Positions 1 through 8,782 of a stretch of DNA of 64,000 nt are shown piece by piece. The position numbers and the translations under genes were made by a program. Positions within the stretch are counted from its first letter, which is position 1; every line of letters starts with the position of its first letter. The notes under the pieces are model-generated. The model did no database searches, had not been told where the DNA came from, and was given only the letters and a program-made list of their open reading frames with translations. This stretch comes from Flavobacteriaceae bacterium (GTDB taxonomy: Bacteria; Bacteroidota; Bacteroidia; Flavobacteriales; Flavobacteriaceae), in assembly GCA_018669795.1 (NCBI GenBank), contig JABHSQ010000020.1:62001-126000 (forward strand), read 5' to 3'.

Positions 1-867
1 TTATATTCCAGTATGCTAAGTTTTAGCAGCACTAGTAATTCGGGTACTTTTGTGACAATACCTAGTGAATCTGGAGATAATATTTATGATCATATAGTAA
101 GTAATGCAACTATAAATGTAAATACTTCAGGGATCACTTCTTTAAGTGATTTAGATACTAGGACTCAAGTAATAAACAAACTCCTAGGAAGGTCATTTTT
201 TGGAGGAAATTTAGGTATTGGAGTTGATTTAGGCGCAACTTACGAAATAAATGAAAAATGGACTGCAAGTGCTAGTATACTCGATTTAGGCGCTATTTTT
301 CATAAAAAAAATATTGAATCTTATCAAGTAAGTGGCGAATATAACTTGGACGGAATAGAATTATTATTTCCACCTTTAGGTAATGGAGATTCTTCACTGC
401 CTTATTACGAAGATTTAATTGATGATATTGGGGCAGCCTTTACAATAGATACCATTTATAATTCTTATATTCAAATGCGCCCTGTTAAAATGTATGCTTC
501 TGTTAAATATAATTTTGGTCAAGCAATAGGAGGTGATAAAACTTGTAATTGTTTAAAAATGGGAGAAAATCAAAAATACAATCAATCTATTGGTTTTCAA
601 TATTTTAGTATTATTAGACCCAAAGGGCCACAAATCGCTGCAACTTTATTTTATTATCACCGATTGTCAGATTATTTTTCCGTAAAAGCAACCTATACTG
701 CAGATTCCTATTCTTATTCAAATGTTGGATTGGGTTTAATAACTAATATTAAGATGGTTAATTTCTATATAGTGGCTGATAATCTACAATGGTACTCTAA
801 TTTAGCAAAGGCTAAAAGTGTATCTTTACAGTTCGGGTTTAATATAATAATAGACAAAAATGAATAA
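1..867 (+). CDS. Outer-membrane-type protein, DUF5723-like (5' end outside window)
   Basis: The reading frame is open to the left edge of the window, so the ATG at 13 is probably internal and the N-terminus with its signal peptide is missing. The visible 288 codons are rich in alternating hydrophobic/polar stretches and aromatic residues typical of beta-barrel strands, for example 'GGNLGIGVDLGATYEINE' and 'SVSLQFGFNIII' near the C-terminus. The pattern resembles DUF5723 proteins of Flavobacteriia, a family of uncharacterised outer-membrane proteins; this family call is from memory. Its stop overlaps the start of the next gene by 8 nt, suggesting translational coupling. Function unknown. Confidence 0.6.
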   Translation, partial: LYSSMLSFSSTSNSGTFVTIPSESGDNIYDHIVSNATINVNTSGITSLSDLDTRTQVINKLLGRSFFGGNLGIGVDLGATYEINEKWTASASILDLGAIFHKKNIESYQVSGEYNLDGIELLFPPLGNGDSSLPYYEDLIDDIGAAFTIDTIYNSYIQMRPVKMYASVKYNFGQAIGGDKTCNCLKMGENQKYNQSIGFQYFSIIRPKGPQIAATLFYYHRLSDYFSVKATYTADSYSYSNVGLGLITNIKMVNFYIVADNLQWYSNLAKAKSVSLQFGFNIIIDKNE

Positions 868-1708
868 ATTAGTTTTAGGAATATTTCTTTTTATTGGTAT
901 AATATCTAAAAGTTTTTCCCAAAAATCCTTAAGTGACTATAGTTATGTTATTGTATCAGAACAATTTGAATTTCAACAAGAAAAGGATCAATATCAATTA
1001 AATTCATTAATTAAATTTCTATTTAACAAATATGGATTTCATGCTTATTTTGATAGAGAAGTTCCCTTAAATGTGGTTAGATGCGATGGACTGTGGGCTG
1101 AAGCTGAAGGGACACCTGGATTTATTATGACTAAAGTCCAATTGGTTTTAAGAGATTGTGCTGGAGAAGAAATTTTTAGAACTAACTATGGAAAAAGTAA
1201 AGTTAAAGATTATAAAAAAGCATATTATGAATCTGTTAGAAATGCTTTTGATGATATAATTAATCTTAATATAATCCAAAAAGAAATTGAAGACTTAGGT
1301 ATAGTAATAATTTCAAACCCTCAAATTTTATCTGAAAGCACTAAAAATTCACCTATTTTAGAAACTTCTATAGTCGCTATAAATTCTATAAAGAAAGAGC
1401 CATTAAAAAAAGTTGAACCAACAATAGAAAAAACAATAAAGTTAAATCTTCCTTTAAATAAATATACCAATTATAAGTATATGGGAAAAACTTTTTTATT
1501 GCGAAAAACAGCTATAGGTTATACACTTTATCAAGAATTAAGAGATGCTGATGATGATTTATTATTAATTGGAAAAATTGATGTGAAAAATTCAAAAATT
1601 AATTTCAAAAATAAAAAAGATAAAATAGTTGAGGCCTTTTTTGATACATCTAATCATTTAATTATAGGTAGCGGAAATAAAAGAAAGATATATAATTATA
1701 TTAACTAA
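860..1708 (+). CDS. Secreted protein of unknown function
   Basis: The 282-residue protein begins with a signal peptide ending near residue 20 ('ISKSFSQ'), so it is exported to the periplasm or outer membrane. I do not recognise the rest. Residues about 25-135 form an alpha/beta-looking region with a conserved-looking 'RCDGLWAEAEGTPGF' segment and a Cys pair (WAEA... and DCAGEE) that could form a disulfide. The C-terminal 100 residues are Lys-rich with several short beta segments ('YKYMGKTFLLRKTAIGYTLY'). It overlaps the upstream barrel-like gene by 8 nt, so the two are probably co-translated and may act together at the outer membrane. No terminator is obvious after it. Confidence 0.6.
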   Translation: MNKLVLGIFLFIGIISKSFSQKSLSDYSYVIVSEQFEFQQEKDQYQLNSLIKFLFNKYGFHAYFDREVPLNVVRCDGLWAEAEGTPGFIMTKVQLVLRDCAGEEIFRTNYGKSKVKDYKKAYYESVRNAFDDIINLNIIQKEIEDLGIVIISNPQILSESTKNSPILETSIVAINSIKKEPLKKVEPTIEKTIKLNLPLNKYTNYKYMGKTFLLRKTAIGYTLYQELRDADDDLLLIGKIDVKNSKINFKNKKDKIVEAFFDTSNHLIIGSGNKRKIYNYIN

Positions 1709-1762
1709 TTCCCATCCATTTTTTACAGCATAAAAAATAAAACATAAATCATTAATTTTACA

Positions 1763-1770
1763 TATATTTG
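1763..1770 (+). promoter_or_regulatory. Putative Bacteroidota -7 promoter box for the small lipoprotein
   Basis: TATATTTG matches TAnnTTTG exactly, 31 nt before the start at 1802. No TTG is present at the expected -33 spacing, so the call rests on the -7 box and its position alone. Confidence 0.4.
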
Positions 1771-1801
1771 TGCTTTGATTAATAAACTTAAACAATAAAT
1801 C

Positions 1802-2212
1802 ATGAAAAAAATTATTTTTTTATTATTAACCGTTCTGATTGTTTCTTGTAGTAGTAGTGATGATCCTAATCCGGTACCATCTTGTTGGGACAGCCCTTCA
1901 TTTGTAGGAACTTGGATTGGTACAGATGAAGCCACAGAAACTCCGACTACAATTACATTGGTATTTAACGACGACGCAACTGGTAGTATAGCTACAGTGG
2001 GTGAACTTGATTCTGAAACCTATAATGCTTTTACATGGGTAGATGTAAGAGATATAGATTTTGATGCAAATAAAGAGGGTACATTAACTCTTAATGGTTA
2101 TGATTCAAATATAGGTGAGGTTTACCAATTCCTTGGATGTAACCAATTTAGAGCTTATAAAGAAGTTTCAGATGGTACGGAGGCTGATATTATAGTTTTT
2201 AATAAGGAATAA
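1802..2212 (+). CDS. Small lipoprotein, lipocalin-like
   Basis: The 136-residue protein has a lipoprotein signal peptide with lipobox 'LIVSC' and Cys16 as the predicted lipidation site, followed by a Ser/Asp-rich tether (SSSDDPNP), typical of surface or periplasmic lipoproteins in Bacteroidota. The mature part begins with 'FVGTWIGTD' and continues with short beta strands, the layout of small lipocalin-like proteins that start with a G-x-W strand. Two further Cys residues (CWDS and GCNQF) could pair. It has its own promoter-like box and a terminator directly after it, so it is probably monocistronic. Ligand and role are unknown. Confidence 0.65.
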   Translation: MKKIIFLLLTVLIVSCSSSDDPNPVPSCWDSPSFVGTWIGTDEATETPTTITLVFNDDATGSIATVGELDSETYNAFTWVDVRDIDFDANKEGTLTLNGYDSNIGEVYQFLGCNQFRAYKEVSDGTEADIIVFNKE

Positions 2213-2235
2213 TATTCGATATTTTTTAAAATATT

Positions 2236-2270
2236 AAAAAGGTTATCATTAATTTGATAGCCTTTTTTTA
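2236..2270 (+). terminator. Rho-independent terminator after lipoprotein gene
   Basis: AAAGGTTATC and GATAGCCTTT form a stem (one G-T wobble) with a short AT loop, followed by a run of seven Ts, about 25 nt after the stop codon. Confidence 0.8.
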
Positions 2271-2371
2271 TTCAATAATTTAAAAATACATCTACTTGGC
2301 TTAAAAACTAAAAAGCTTGCAACTGTCAATAATATATGAAATTAAATAATATGTAAATTATAATATATTAA

Positions 2372-3649
2372 TTAATAACCATATTTATCCTTCCACAGAT
2401 TTTTTAAATATTTTTTAAAAATATTTTCTTTACTATTGTTTCCTGGAGTATAAATTCTTGTTCCTTTTATTTCATTTGGCAGGAATTCCTGTGTAACAAA
2501 ATTATTATCAAAATCATGGGCATATTGGTATTCTTGTCCGTGCCCCAATTCTTTCATCAATTTTGTGGGAGCATTTCTTATTGCAATTGGCACCGATAGA
2601 TCTCCTGTTTGTTTTACAATGTTTTGAGCATCCTTAATAGCGAGGTAAGAGGCGTTACTTTTTGGAGAAGTAGCAAGATATATAACGCATTGGCTTAAAA
2701 TAATTCTAGACTCTGGATAGCCAATTATATTTACAGATTGAAAAGTTGTATTGGCTAGGACTAATGCAGTTGGGTTTGCATTTCCAATATCTTCGGACGC
2801 TAATATCACTAATCTTCTTGCAATAAATTTTAAATCCTCTCCACCTTCAATCATTCTTGCAAGCCAATAAACAGCTGCATTTGGGTCGCTGCCACGGATT
2901 GATTTTATAAAAGCAGATATGATATCATAATGCTGTTCTCCTGTTTTATCATATAAAACGGTATTTTTTTGAACTTTTTGTAATACCATTTTATTAGTGA
3001 TGGTAACAGCATCTGAATTTTCTGAAAGAACGACCAATTCAAGTATATTTAAAAGTTTTCTTGCATCTCCGCCAGATAATCTTAAAATAGCTTCCGTTTC
3101 TTTAAGAATTACTTTCTTTTTAGACAAATATTCGTCTTTATCTATAGCGCGCTTTAAAAGTGCTTCTAAATCGGTTCTACTGAATGATTCGAGGACATAA
3201 ACTTGACAGCGAGATAAAAGTGCAGGTATTACCTCAAAGCTTGGATTCTCTGTAGTTGCTCCAAATAAGGTAATCCACCCTTTTTCTACAGCTTTCAGGA
3301 GTGAATCTTGTTGAGATTTACTAAATCGATGAATTTCATCAATAAATAAAATTGGATTCTTTGTGCTAAAGAGAGTATCGCTTTTTTTAGCTTTTTCAAT
3401 AACTTCTCTAATTGCAGCTACACCACTATCAATAGCGCTTAACATGTAGAAAGGCCTTTCTGATTCTTCTGCAAGAATCATAGCAAGTGTTGTTTTTCCT
3501 GTTCCTGGAGGTCCCCAAAATATCATAGAGGATAGCATCTGAGAATCTAATTGAGACTTTATAGCACCATTTTCGCCAACTAAATGTTTTTGACTTAAAT
3601 AGTCATTTAAGGACTTAGGTCTTATGCGCTCAGCTAAGGGAATACTCAT
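2372..3649 (-). CDS. rarA: Replication-associated recombination protein A (AAA+ ATPase)
   Basis: This 425-residue protein matches RarA/MgsA (WRNIP1 family), a clamp-loader-like AAA+ ATPase that acts at stalled replication forks. Visible signatures are Walker A 'GPPGTGKT' at about residues 46-53, Walker B 'LFIDEIHRF' near 100, the sensor '[11 protein letters not shown]' and an arginine-finger region 'LLSRCQVY'. The C-terminal part carries the tetramerisation-type segment '[19 protein letters not shown]'. Length is normal for the family. The start is an ATG followed by '[16 protein letters not shown]', the usual RarA N-terminus. It is divergent from the rhomboid gene. A TATTTTTA box lies only 5 nt before the start codon. 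Confidence 0.95.
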   Translation of the reverse strand: MSIPLAERIRPKSLNDYLSQKHLVGENGAIKSQLDSQMLSSMIFWGPPGTGKTTLAMILAEESERPFYMLSAIDSGVAAIREVIEKAKKSDTLFSTKNPILFIDEIHRFSKSQQDSLLKAVEKGWITLFGATTENPSFEVIPALLSRCQVYVLESFSRTDLEALLKRAIDKDEYLSKKKVILKETEAILRLSGGDARKLLNILELVVLSENSDAVTITNKMVLQKVQKNTVLYDKTGEQHYDIISAFIKSIRGSDPNAAVYWLARMIEGGEDLKFIARRLVILASEDIGNANPTALVLANTTFQSVNIIGYPESRIILSQCVIYLATSPKSNASYLAIKDAQNIVKQTGDLSVPIAIRNAPTKLMKELGHGQEYQYAHDFDNNFVTQEFLPNEIKGTRIYTPGNNSKENIFKKYLKNLWKDKYGY

Positions 3650-3732
3650 AGCTGTAAAAATACAATTTTATTAACGTGCTTGTACTGACAATTTAACCGA
3701 AATTTGAAAAAGGGATTGTTTTTTGAAATTAA

Positions 3733-4494
3733 ATGATTATGACTAAAAAAAATAACTTATATTTTTCTAATGATGTACTATTATTTCCATTACTTTTTTT
3801 GTTAACGATTGTAATTGTTTTTTGGATAGAATCACGTTTCAATATTAATTTAAATTATTTAGGGATTTATCCAAGAAAAATAGAAGGCTTAATAGGAATC
3901 ATATGTAGTCCATTTATACATGGAGATGTTAAACACTTATTTAACAACGCTATACCATTATTGGTATTAACTTCTGCTTTATTTTATTTTTATAGAAGAA
4001 TAAGATGGAAGGTTTTAATATATGGTTTGTTATTAACTGGTTTATTTACTTGGATAATAGGAAGGTCAAGTATACACATTGGAGCTAGTGGTGTAATTTA
4101 TATGTTAACAGCATTTTTAATGTTTAGAGGTATATTATCAAAACACTATCAACTAACCGCATTGTCATTTAGTGTTATATTTTTATATGGTGGTTTTATT
4201 TGGTATATATTTCCAACAGACCCTAAGATATCTTGGGAAGGTCATTTGTCAGGTTTTATAGTAGGAATAATTTTTGCTTTAATATTTAATAAGCAAACAC
4301 TTCCAGTTAAAAAATATATTTGGGAAAAAGAAGATTATAATCCAGATAATGATCCTTTTATGAAAAATTTTGATAAAGATGGAAATTTTATAGAAACTAC
4401 ATCTGAAACTGAAGTTATTGAGCCTCAAATAGAATCTACTTCAATAAAATATATTTTTAAAAAATCAATTACTAAAGAGAAGAAAGATTTATAA
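3733..4494 (+). CDS. Rhomboid family intramembrane serine protease
   Basis: The 253-residue protein has about six hydrophobic segments and the rhomboid hallmarks: 'HGDVKHLFNN' in the second segment, the catalytic serine in 'GASGVIYM' and the catalytic histidine in 'WEGHLSGF'. Rhomboids cleave transmembrane helices of substrates within the inner membrane. A polar C-terminal tail of about 65 residues faces the cytoplasm or periplasm. Two ATG codons compete for the start (3733 and 3739); the ORF start is kept. Its 3' end overlaps convergent rlmB by 6 nt. Substrate cannot be told from the sequence. Confidence 0.9.
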   Translation: MIMTKKNNLYFSNDVLLFPLLFLLTIVIVFWIESRFNINLNYLGIYPRKIEGLIGIICSPFIHGDVKHLFNNAIPLLVLTSALFYFYRRIRWKVLIYGLLLTGLFTWIIGRSSIHIGASGVIYMLTAFLMFRGILSKHYQLTALSFSVIFLYGGFIWYIFPTDPKISWEGHLSGFIVGIIFALIFNKQTLPVKKYIWEKEDYNPDNDPFMKNFDKDGNFIETTSETEVIEPQIESTSIKYIFKKSITKEKKDL

Positions 4495-5229
4495 AGATCG
4501 TTGTCTTATAGCTTCATACAAAAATGCTCCACAAGCTACAGAAACATTTAAAGAGTTTACATCTCCTAAAAGAGGCAATGACGCCCTATGATCAACAATG
4601 TTTAAAACTGATTTAGAAACACCTTTTCCTTCAGAACCCATAATAATAGCAAGTGGTTTGTTTAAATCTAAATCATAAACTATATTTTCAGTTTTTTCTG
4701 TAGCTGAAACGGTAGTGATATTTGAAGCCTTTAAATAAAAGATAGCATCTTTTATGTGATCAACTTTACAAATAGGTATTTTAAATATAGCTCCAGCCGA
4801 TGTTTTAACTGTATCTCCTGTTACCGGTGCACCTCCTTTTTTTTGTATTATAATGGCATCTACGCCAGTACATTCAGCGGTTCTAATAATGGCGCCAAAA
4901 TTTCGCACATCACTAATTTGATCTAATATAATAAATAAAGGTTTTTCTTTCTCTGAAAGTATTTTCTCTACAATTTCTTCTAATGGATAAAACGGAATAG
5001 GAGAGGTGATTGCAATAATACCTTGATGATTTCCATGAGTTAATCTATTTAGTTTTTCAATTGGAACATGATTTACTGTAACGTCACTTGATTCTATTTT
5101 TTTAATTATTTCTTCAATTTTAGGATTTATCGAATCTTTTTGAATAAATAATTTATCAATTACTATATCAGAATCTAATGCTTCTAATATAGGATGTATA
5201 CCGAATATCGTATTTTGTTTATTTGCCAT
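4489..5229 (-). CDS. rlmB: 23S rRNA (guanosine-2'-O-)-methyltransferase RlmB
   Basis: This is a 246-residue SpoU-class (SPOUT) methyltransferase. The N-terminal substrate-binding domain begins 'IFGIHPILEAL', and the C-terminal domain shows the three SPOUT motifs: 'DQISDVRNFGAIIRTAE' (motif 1), 'IIMGSEGKGVS' (motif 2) and 'LGDVNSLNVSVACGAFLYE' (motif 3). The family methylates a conserved guanosine of 23S rRNA (G2251 in E. coli). RlmB and TrmH-like relatives are similar, but the N-terminal domain favours RlmB. A near-consensus promoter box (TATATTTC) ends 7 nt before the ATG. Confidence 0.9.
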   Translation of the reverse strand: MANKQNTIFGIHPILEALDSDIVIDKLFIQKDSINPKIEEIIKKIESSDVTVNHVPIEKLNRLTHGNHQGIIAITSPIPFYPLEEIVEKILSEKEKPLFIILDQISDVRNFGAIIRTAECTGVDAIIIQKKGGAPVTGDTVKTSAGAIFKIPICKVDHIKDAIFYLKASNITTVSATEKTENIVYDLDLNKPLAIIMGSEGKGVSKSVLNIVDHRASLPLLGDVNSLNVSVACGAFLYEAIRQRSL

Positions 5230-5252
5230 ATTACATGAAATATAATGATAAA

Positions 5253-5285
5253 AAAAAAGACTGTCTTTATAAGACAGTCTTTTTT
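5253..5285 (-). terminator. Bidirectional-looking terminator after the T9SS cargo gene
   Basis: AAAAAAGACTGTCTT, a TAT loop, then AAGACAGTCTTTTTT form a near-perfect stem with A and T flanks. It lies 23 nt downstream of the stop of the minus-strand gene at 5308 and upstream of rlmB, insulating the two. Confidence 0.85.
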
Positions 5286-5307
5286 ATATTTATAAAAACC
5301 TATTGTA

Positions 5308-6228
5308 TTATCTGATAACTTTTACAGAACCTTCAGTTCCGTTAATGTTAACTTTTACAATGTAAGTACCGTTAGATAAGTTAGACATATCTACTGTAGA
5401 TCTCATTGCATTTACATTAGCGTTATAAACTTGTTGACCTAACATATTGTAAATAGCTACAGAGTTAATGTTTTCTTGAGCTTTTAATGTTAAAGTACCG
5501 TTACTCATTGCTGATCTAAATCCTGTAGATGCAAAATCGTCATTAGCTAATACCCCCTCTATATAAGTGAAAGTATCATAATAAGCTATGTGTTCTGAAG
5601 ATATAGAAAAGAAATCAATTCCACCAAGACCAGTTGCTGTTGTTCCAGCAGAATCTGTGAAAGGAGTTCCAGCAGGAACAATATTAACACCATTTACAGT
5701 CACATCCCAAGTTGCTAATGAAATACCAGAATTGATATCCCAGTTCATCGTAATATTAAACCATTCACCATGAGGAAATTGAAATTCTACTGCACCATTA
5801 GCAGTATTATCAATAACACCCTGACCAGGTGTTCCTAAAGCTTGATTAAAGAATATGTTACCTACAACCCATTCACCAGAGCCAATTGGTACTGCTCCTT
5901 GCAAATTAAAATATCCTTCTTTGTTTTCAGGTACAAACATCCAGAATGATAATCCCCAATTACTAAATATTTGGTTTCCTAAATTTAATACAGCATCAGT
6001 AGTACCATCACCTGGAACAAGGCCAGATTGTGATCCACCTTGAGCTTCTTCAGCAGATGACATTATTGCACATCCTGGTCCTCCACCACAACCCCAATCA
6101 GTCCACCAATCAATAAATATTGGCTCACCTACATTGTAAGATTCCATGTCATCATCGAACGTTTGAGCGTTCATTGTTACTGCAGCAAATAAGAATAAGG
6201 TTGCTACTAAAAAATAATTTTTTTTCAT
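5308..6228 (-). CDS. T9SS cargo protein with LamG-like domain and type A sorting domain
   Basis: The 306-residue protein has a signal peptide ending 'TMNAQ' at about residue 22, a middle region of roughly 200 residues, and a C-terminal sorting domain over the last 75 residues. In the sorting domain 'SVAIYNMLGQQVYNANV' and the ending 'NGTYIVKVNINGTEGSVKVIR' type fold follow the T9SS type A pattern, so the protein should be exported through the type IX secretion pore to the cell surface. The middle, starting 'FDDDMESYNVG', is beta-rich with 'NWGLSFWMFVPENKEGYF' and resembles concanavalin-like/laminin-G folds that often bind glycans; this is inference. It has its own promoter box and terminator and lies downstream of the susCD operon. 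Confidence 0.85.
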   Translation of the reverse strand: MKKNYFLVATLFLFAAVTMNAQTFDDDMESYNVGEPIFIDWWTDWGCGGGPGCAIMSSAEEAQGGSQSGLVPGDGTTDAVLNLGNQIFSNWGLSFWMFVPENKEGYFNLQGAVPIGSGEWVVGNIFFNQALGTPGQGVIDNTANGAVEFQFPHGEWFNITMNWDINSGISLATWDVTVNGVNIVPAGTPFTDSAGTTATGLGGIDFFSISSEHIAYYDTFTYIEGVLANDDFASTGFRSAMSNGTLTLKAQENINSVAIYNMLGQQVYNANVNAMRSTVDMSNLSNGTYIVKVNINGTEGSVKVIR

Positions 6229-6258
6229 GATAATTTTGTTTTAAAAGTTAATTACATA

Positions 6259-6266
6259 CAAATATA
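6259..6266 (-). promoter_or_regulatory. Putative -7 promoter box for the T9SS cargo gene
   Basis: On the minus strand the site reads TATATTTG, an exact TAnnTTTG match, 30 nt before the start codon at 6228. No clear TTG occurs at the -33 spacing. Confidence 0.45.
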
Positions 6267-6355
6267 TAAAAATATTACTTTAAAATAATGTGTTTTTAGC
6301 AATTATTTATAAAATTATTAAATATAATTATTATAATTTAAATAATTATAATGAT

Positions 6356-6393
6356 AAAAACGCTAAGAATCTTGATAGAAACTTAGCGTTTTT
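6356..6393 (-). terminator. Terminator of the susC-susD-lipoprotein operon
   Basis: AAAAACGCTAAG and CTTAGCGTTTTT pair perfectly over 12 bp with a 14-nt loop, 23 nt downstream of the minus-strand stop at 6417. Confidence 0.85.
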
Positions 6394-6416
6394 ATTATTA
6401 TTAATAACTACCTTAA

Positions 6417-7013
6417 TTAATTATTTATGTAGATAGTTTTCCAAGAAAATGGTGAATTAAAATAAGGACCACTTAAAGTAGCACCAGCATTACTCACATT
6501 CCAAACAATATTATTACCATCTTCATCTAATTCATTCATTTCTAACTCAAAATTAGTTACTATAAATGAGGCACCACTTGGAATTTCTATTCCTGGGAAA
6601 GCTGCAATCATATCTTCAATTGTTATTTCAATATAATATGATGGTAACTTATTAACTTCACTCAATACATCAAATGATTCGGCAGGTATAGTCTTGTACA
6701 AAATATTAGGTGTATAAGAAGATTCTGGTGTAGCATCTTGGTTATCAAAAAGCTCAATTTTTACACGCACTTCTTTAAAGTCTGGAGTGAAGCTTCCATC
6801 ACCTTGTTGCACTTCTACAAGAAAACACAAACAAGATTTTTCTTCACCATCATTATTTAAGAGATCAAGTGGTTTTTCTAATATTCTTAATACTGATCCA
6901 GTTGTATTAACTTCTTCATATAAAGTATCTATCGCTAAGTCGCTGTCAGAACAAGAAGAAAAACCTCCTAATATAATGATTGTAACTAATATTGATTTAA
7001 ATATATTTTTCAT
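6417..7013 (-). CDS. SusCD-associated lipoprotein of unknown function
   Basis: The 198-residue protein has a lipoprotein signal peptide with lipobox 'GFSSC' (Cys about residue 21) followed by acidic residues, typical of surface-exposed lipoproteins in Bacteroidota. The body is beta-rich, contains a 'KSCLCFLVEVQQGDGSF' segment and acidic patches ('EMNELDEDGNN'). I do not recognise a family. It is the third gene of an operon: its start lies 17 nt after the susD stop and the operon terminator follows its own stop. By position it is most likely an accessory surface glycan- or ligand-binding lipoprotein of the SusCD complex, an inference from context only. Confidence 0.65.
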   Translation of the reverse strand: MKNIFKSILVTIIILGGFSSCSDSDLAIDTLYEEVNTTGSVLRILEKPLDLLNNDGEEKSCLCFLVEVQQGDGSFTPDFKEVRVKIELFDNQDATPESSYTPNILYKTIPAESFDVLSEVNKLPSYYIEITIEDMIAAFPGIEIPSGASFIVTNFELEMNELDEDGNNIVWNVSNAGATLSGPYFNSPFSWKTIYINN

Positions 7014-7030
7014 AATTATTTGTTTTATTA

Positions 7031-8761
7031 TTAATTAGCAATTGGGAAACCAGTACTTCCAGGACCTGCTGCACTTGATGCAGGATTGTTATCCCAAAAT
7101 ACTTTCACACTAACATCAGGTTTTTGCGCGATATTTGGATTGGTATTTGCTTCATCAGCAGGATAAAATAATGATCTTACAAATCCTCCAGGAGCAGGTT
7201 CAACAGTCCATTGAAGTGTATGTGGATATCCTGTTCTTCTATAGAAGTTATATGAATTAGATCCATTACCATAATGCGCAATTAAATGTTGTTCACCAAG
7301 TATGTTCATTTTATCATCATAATTACCTAAAAAGAATTGCTCTGTTTTTAAATTAATCCATTGATCAACAGTAAAATCTGTAGGTACATATCCTCCATCG
7401 TCTGTTGTTGATAAATCAGCATCTCCATCCTTAGATCCAAAGCTCATTACTTTTGCTATAGATATTCCCATAGCGTTTCTTAAATGACTAGCAGCATCAC
7501 CACCACCTGATAATGCCATTTCGGCAAGCATTAAGTGAGACCAAGAAGCTAAATATATTGGAGTAATACCAGCTCCACCACCACCTTGTCCTATACCAAC
7601 GCTAGAAAAACGATTATCATCAAAATTACCAGCTATTGGGTACACACCACCAGCTGTTCTTTTAAATGTGTCAGGTGGAATACCACCGCCAAAACCATGA
7701 TCTCTTCCCCAATATCCATTATCTACACTACAAAACACCATTAGAGATGCTCCAGGATAAAGAGCGGGTCTTGGTTGGGTTGAACAAAATAATCTTTCAG
7801 GATCAACAGCACATTGATTAGCAGGATCATTAGGATCTCCGTTAATGTCTTTTAGAGCTCCAGGTGTACAATCGTTTTGTCTAAAGAAATAATACCTTCT
7901 TCTTGGATCGTTATCTTTCAGCATTTTATCCATTAAATAGTCTGATCTATATCTGGTTACACCACCAGCTGTATAATCACTTTGATAACCAGGAGATCTA
8001 GCATCGATTTGATCATTAATTAATACATTATAATTCCATACAAAATCATCTGATGTATCAGAAATGAAATTACCCTCATTTTTAAGTGTATTAAATTCAG
8101 ATACATTATTAGTGTTGACATAAGCTTGCATTTTTAATGTATTAGCAAGTTTAACCCATTGATCAAAATTATTGTTATAATAAAAATCATTTGCAATGTC
8201 AAAATTATTTCCACCTAACAACTCTTTAGCTTCTTGTAACAATGCTATAGCAAATTCATAAACTGAGCTTCCAGAATCAACAGAAGGTTGTGGAAATTCA
8301 GCTAAATTATTTGCTTCCGATCTTGGTATATCGCCAAAATAATCAACTAATGTAATAAGTGTATACGCTTTTAAAATTTTCATTACAGCAATGTGATTAC
8401 TATAACCTATTAATTCAGTTTCTTGGTCTTTAGCTAATTGAATAGCATTTTGAATGTCAGAGAACATATTAACATATGCTAAGCCCCATTCGTAATTTGT
8501 AAAAACTGGTTCAAAAGCATTAACATAATTTGTTGCTCCCATTTGTTCAATTCTTACTAGTCTAGCACCATTATTACCCATTGCTTCTGCAAAACGTGCA
8601 AAATCTACTTGGATAGAAACCATATATCTTTCTAAATCACCATTTTCAACGGTAATTTGATTTGGATCGTTTATTAAGTCTAAATCAGTTGTTTCACAAG
8701 AAGTGAAAGTCAACCCAAGAAGTAGAATTAATAATACTGATATTTTATTTAAATTTTTCAT
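7031..8761 (-). CDS. SusD/RagB family nutrient-binding outer-membrane lipoprotein
   Basis: The 576-residue lipoprotein has the lipobox 'LTFTSC' (Cys about residue 22) and then the SusD-like N-terminus 'DLDLINDPNQIT'. Helical TPR-like segments follow ('AIQLAKDQETELIGYSNHIAVMKILKAYT'), with the family-typical 'TLVDYFGDIPRSEA' at about residues 135-150. This is the SusD_2 type, NCBI's SusD/RagB nutrient-binding class. It caps the SusC pore on the cell surface and captures the ligand. Its start is 21 nt from the susC stop. The ligand may be a glycan or a peptide; no carbohydrate-active enzyme is in the window to decide. Confidence 0.93.
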   Translation of the reverse strand: MKNLNKISVLLILLLGLTFTSCETTDLDLINDPNQITVENGDLERYMVSIQVDFARFAEAMGNNGARLVRIEQMGATNYVNAFEPVFTNYEWGLAYVNMFSDIQNAIQLAKDQETELIGYSNHIAVMKILKAYTLITLVDYFGDIPRSEANNLAEFPQPSVDSGSSVYEFAIALLQEAKELLGGNNFDIANDFYYNNNFDQWVKLANTLKMQAYVNTNNVSEFNTLKNEGNFISDTSDDFVWNYNVLINDQIDARSPGYQSDYTAGGVTRYRSDYLMDKMLKDNDPRRRYYFFRQNDCTPGALKDINGDPNDPANQCAVDPERLFCSTQPRPALYPGASLMVFCSVDNGYWGRDHGFGGGIPPDTFKRTAGGVYPIAGNFDDNRFSSVGIGQGGGGAGITPIYLASWSHLMLAEMALSGGGDAASHLRNAMGISIAKVMSFGSKDGDADLSTTDDGGYVPTDFTVDQWINLKTEQFFLGNYDDKMNILGEQHLIAHYGNGSNSYNFYRRTGYPHTLQWTVEPAPGGFVRSLFYPADEANTNPNIAQKPDVSVKVFWDNNPASSAAGPGSTGFPIAN

Positions 8762-8782
8762 TTTTATTCTTGATTTATATTA

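Noticed and set aside
1723-1935. 70-residue minus-strand ORF
   Set aside because: It overlaps the lipoprotein gene and its promoter in antisense, has no signal, and ends in an AT-rich hydrophobic tail typical of intergenic translation.
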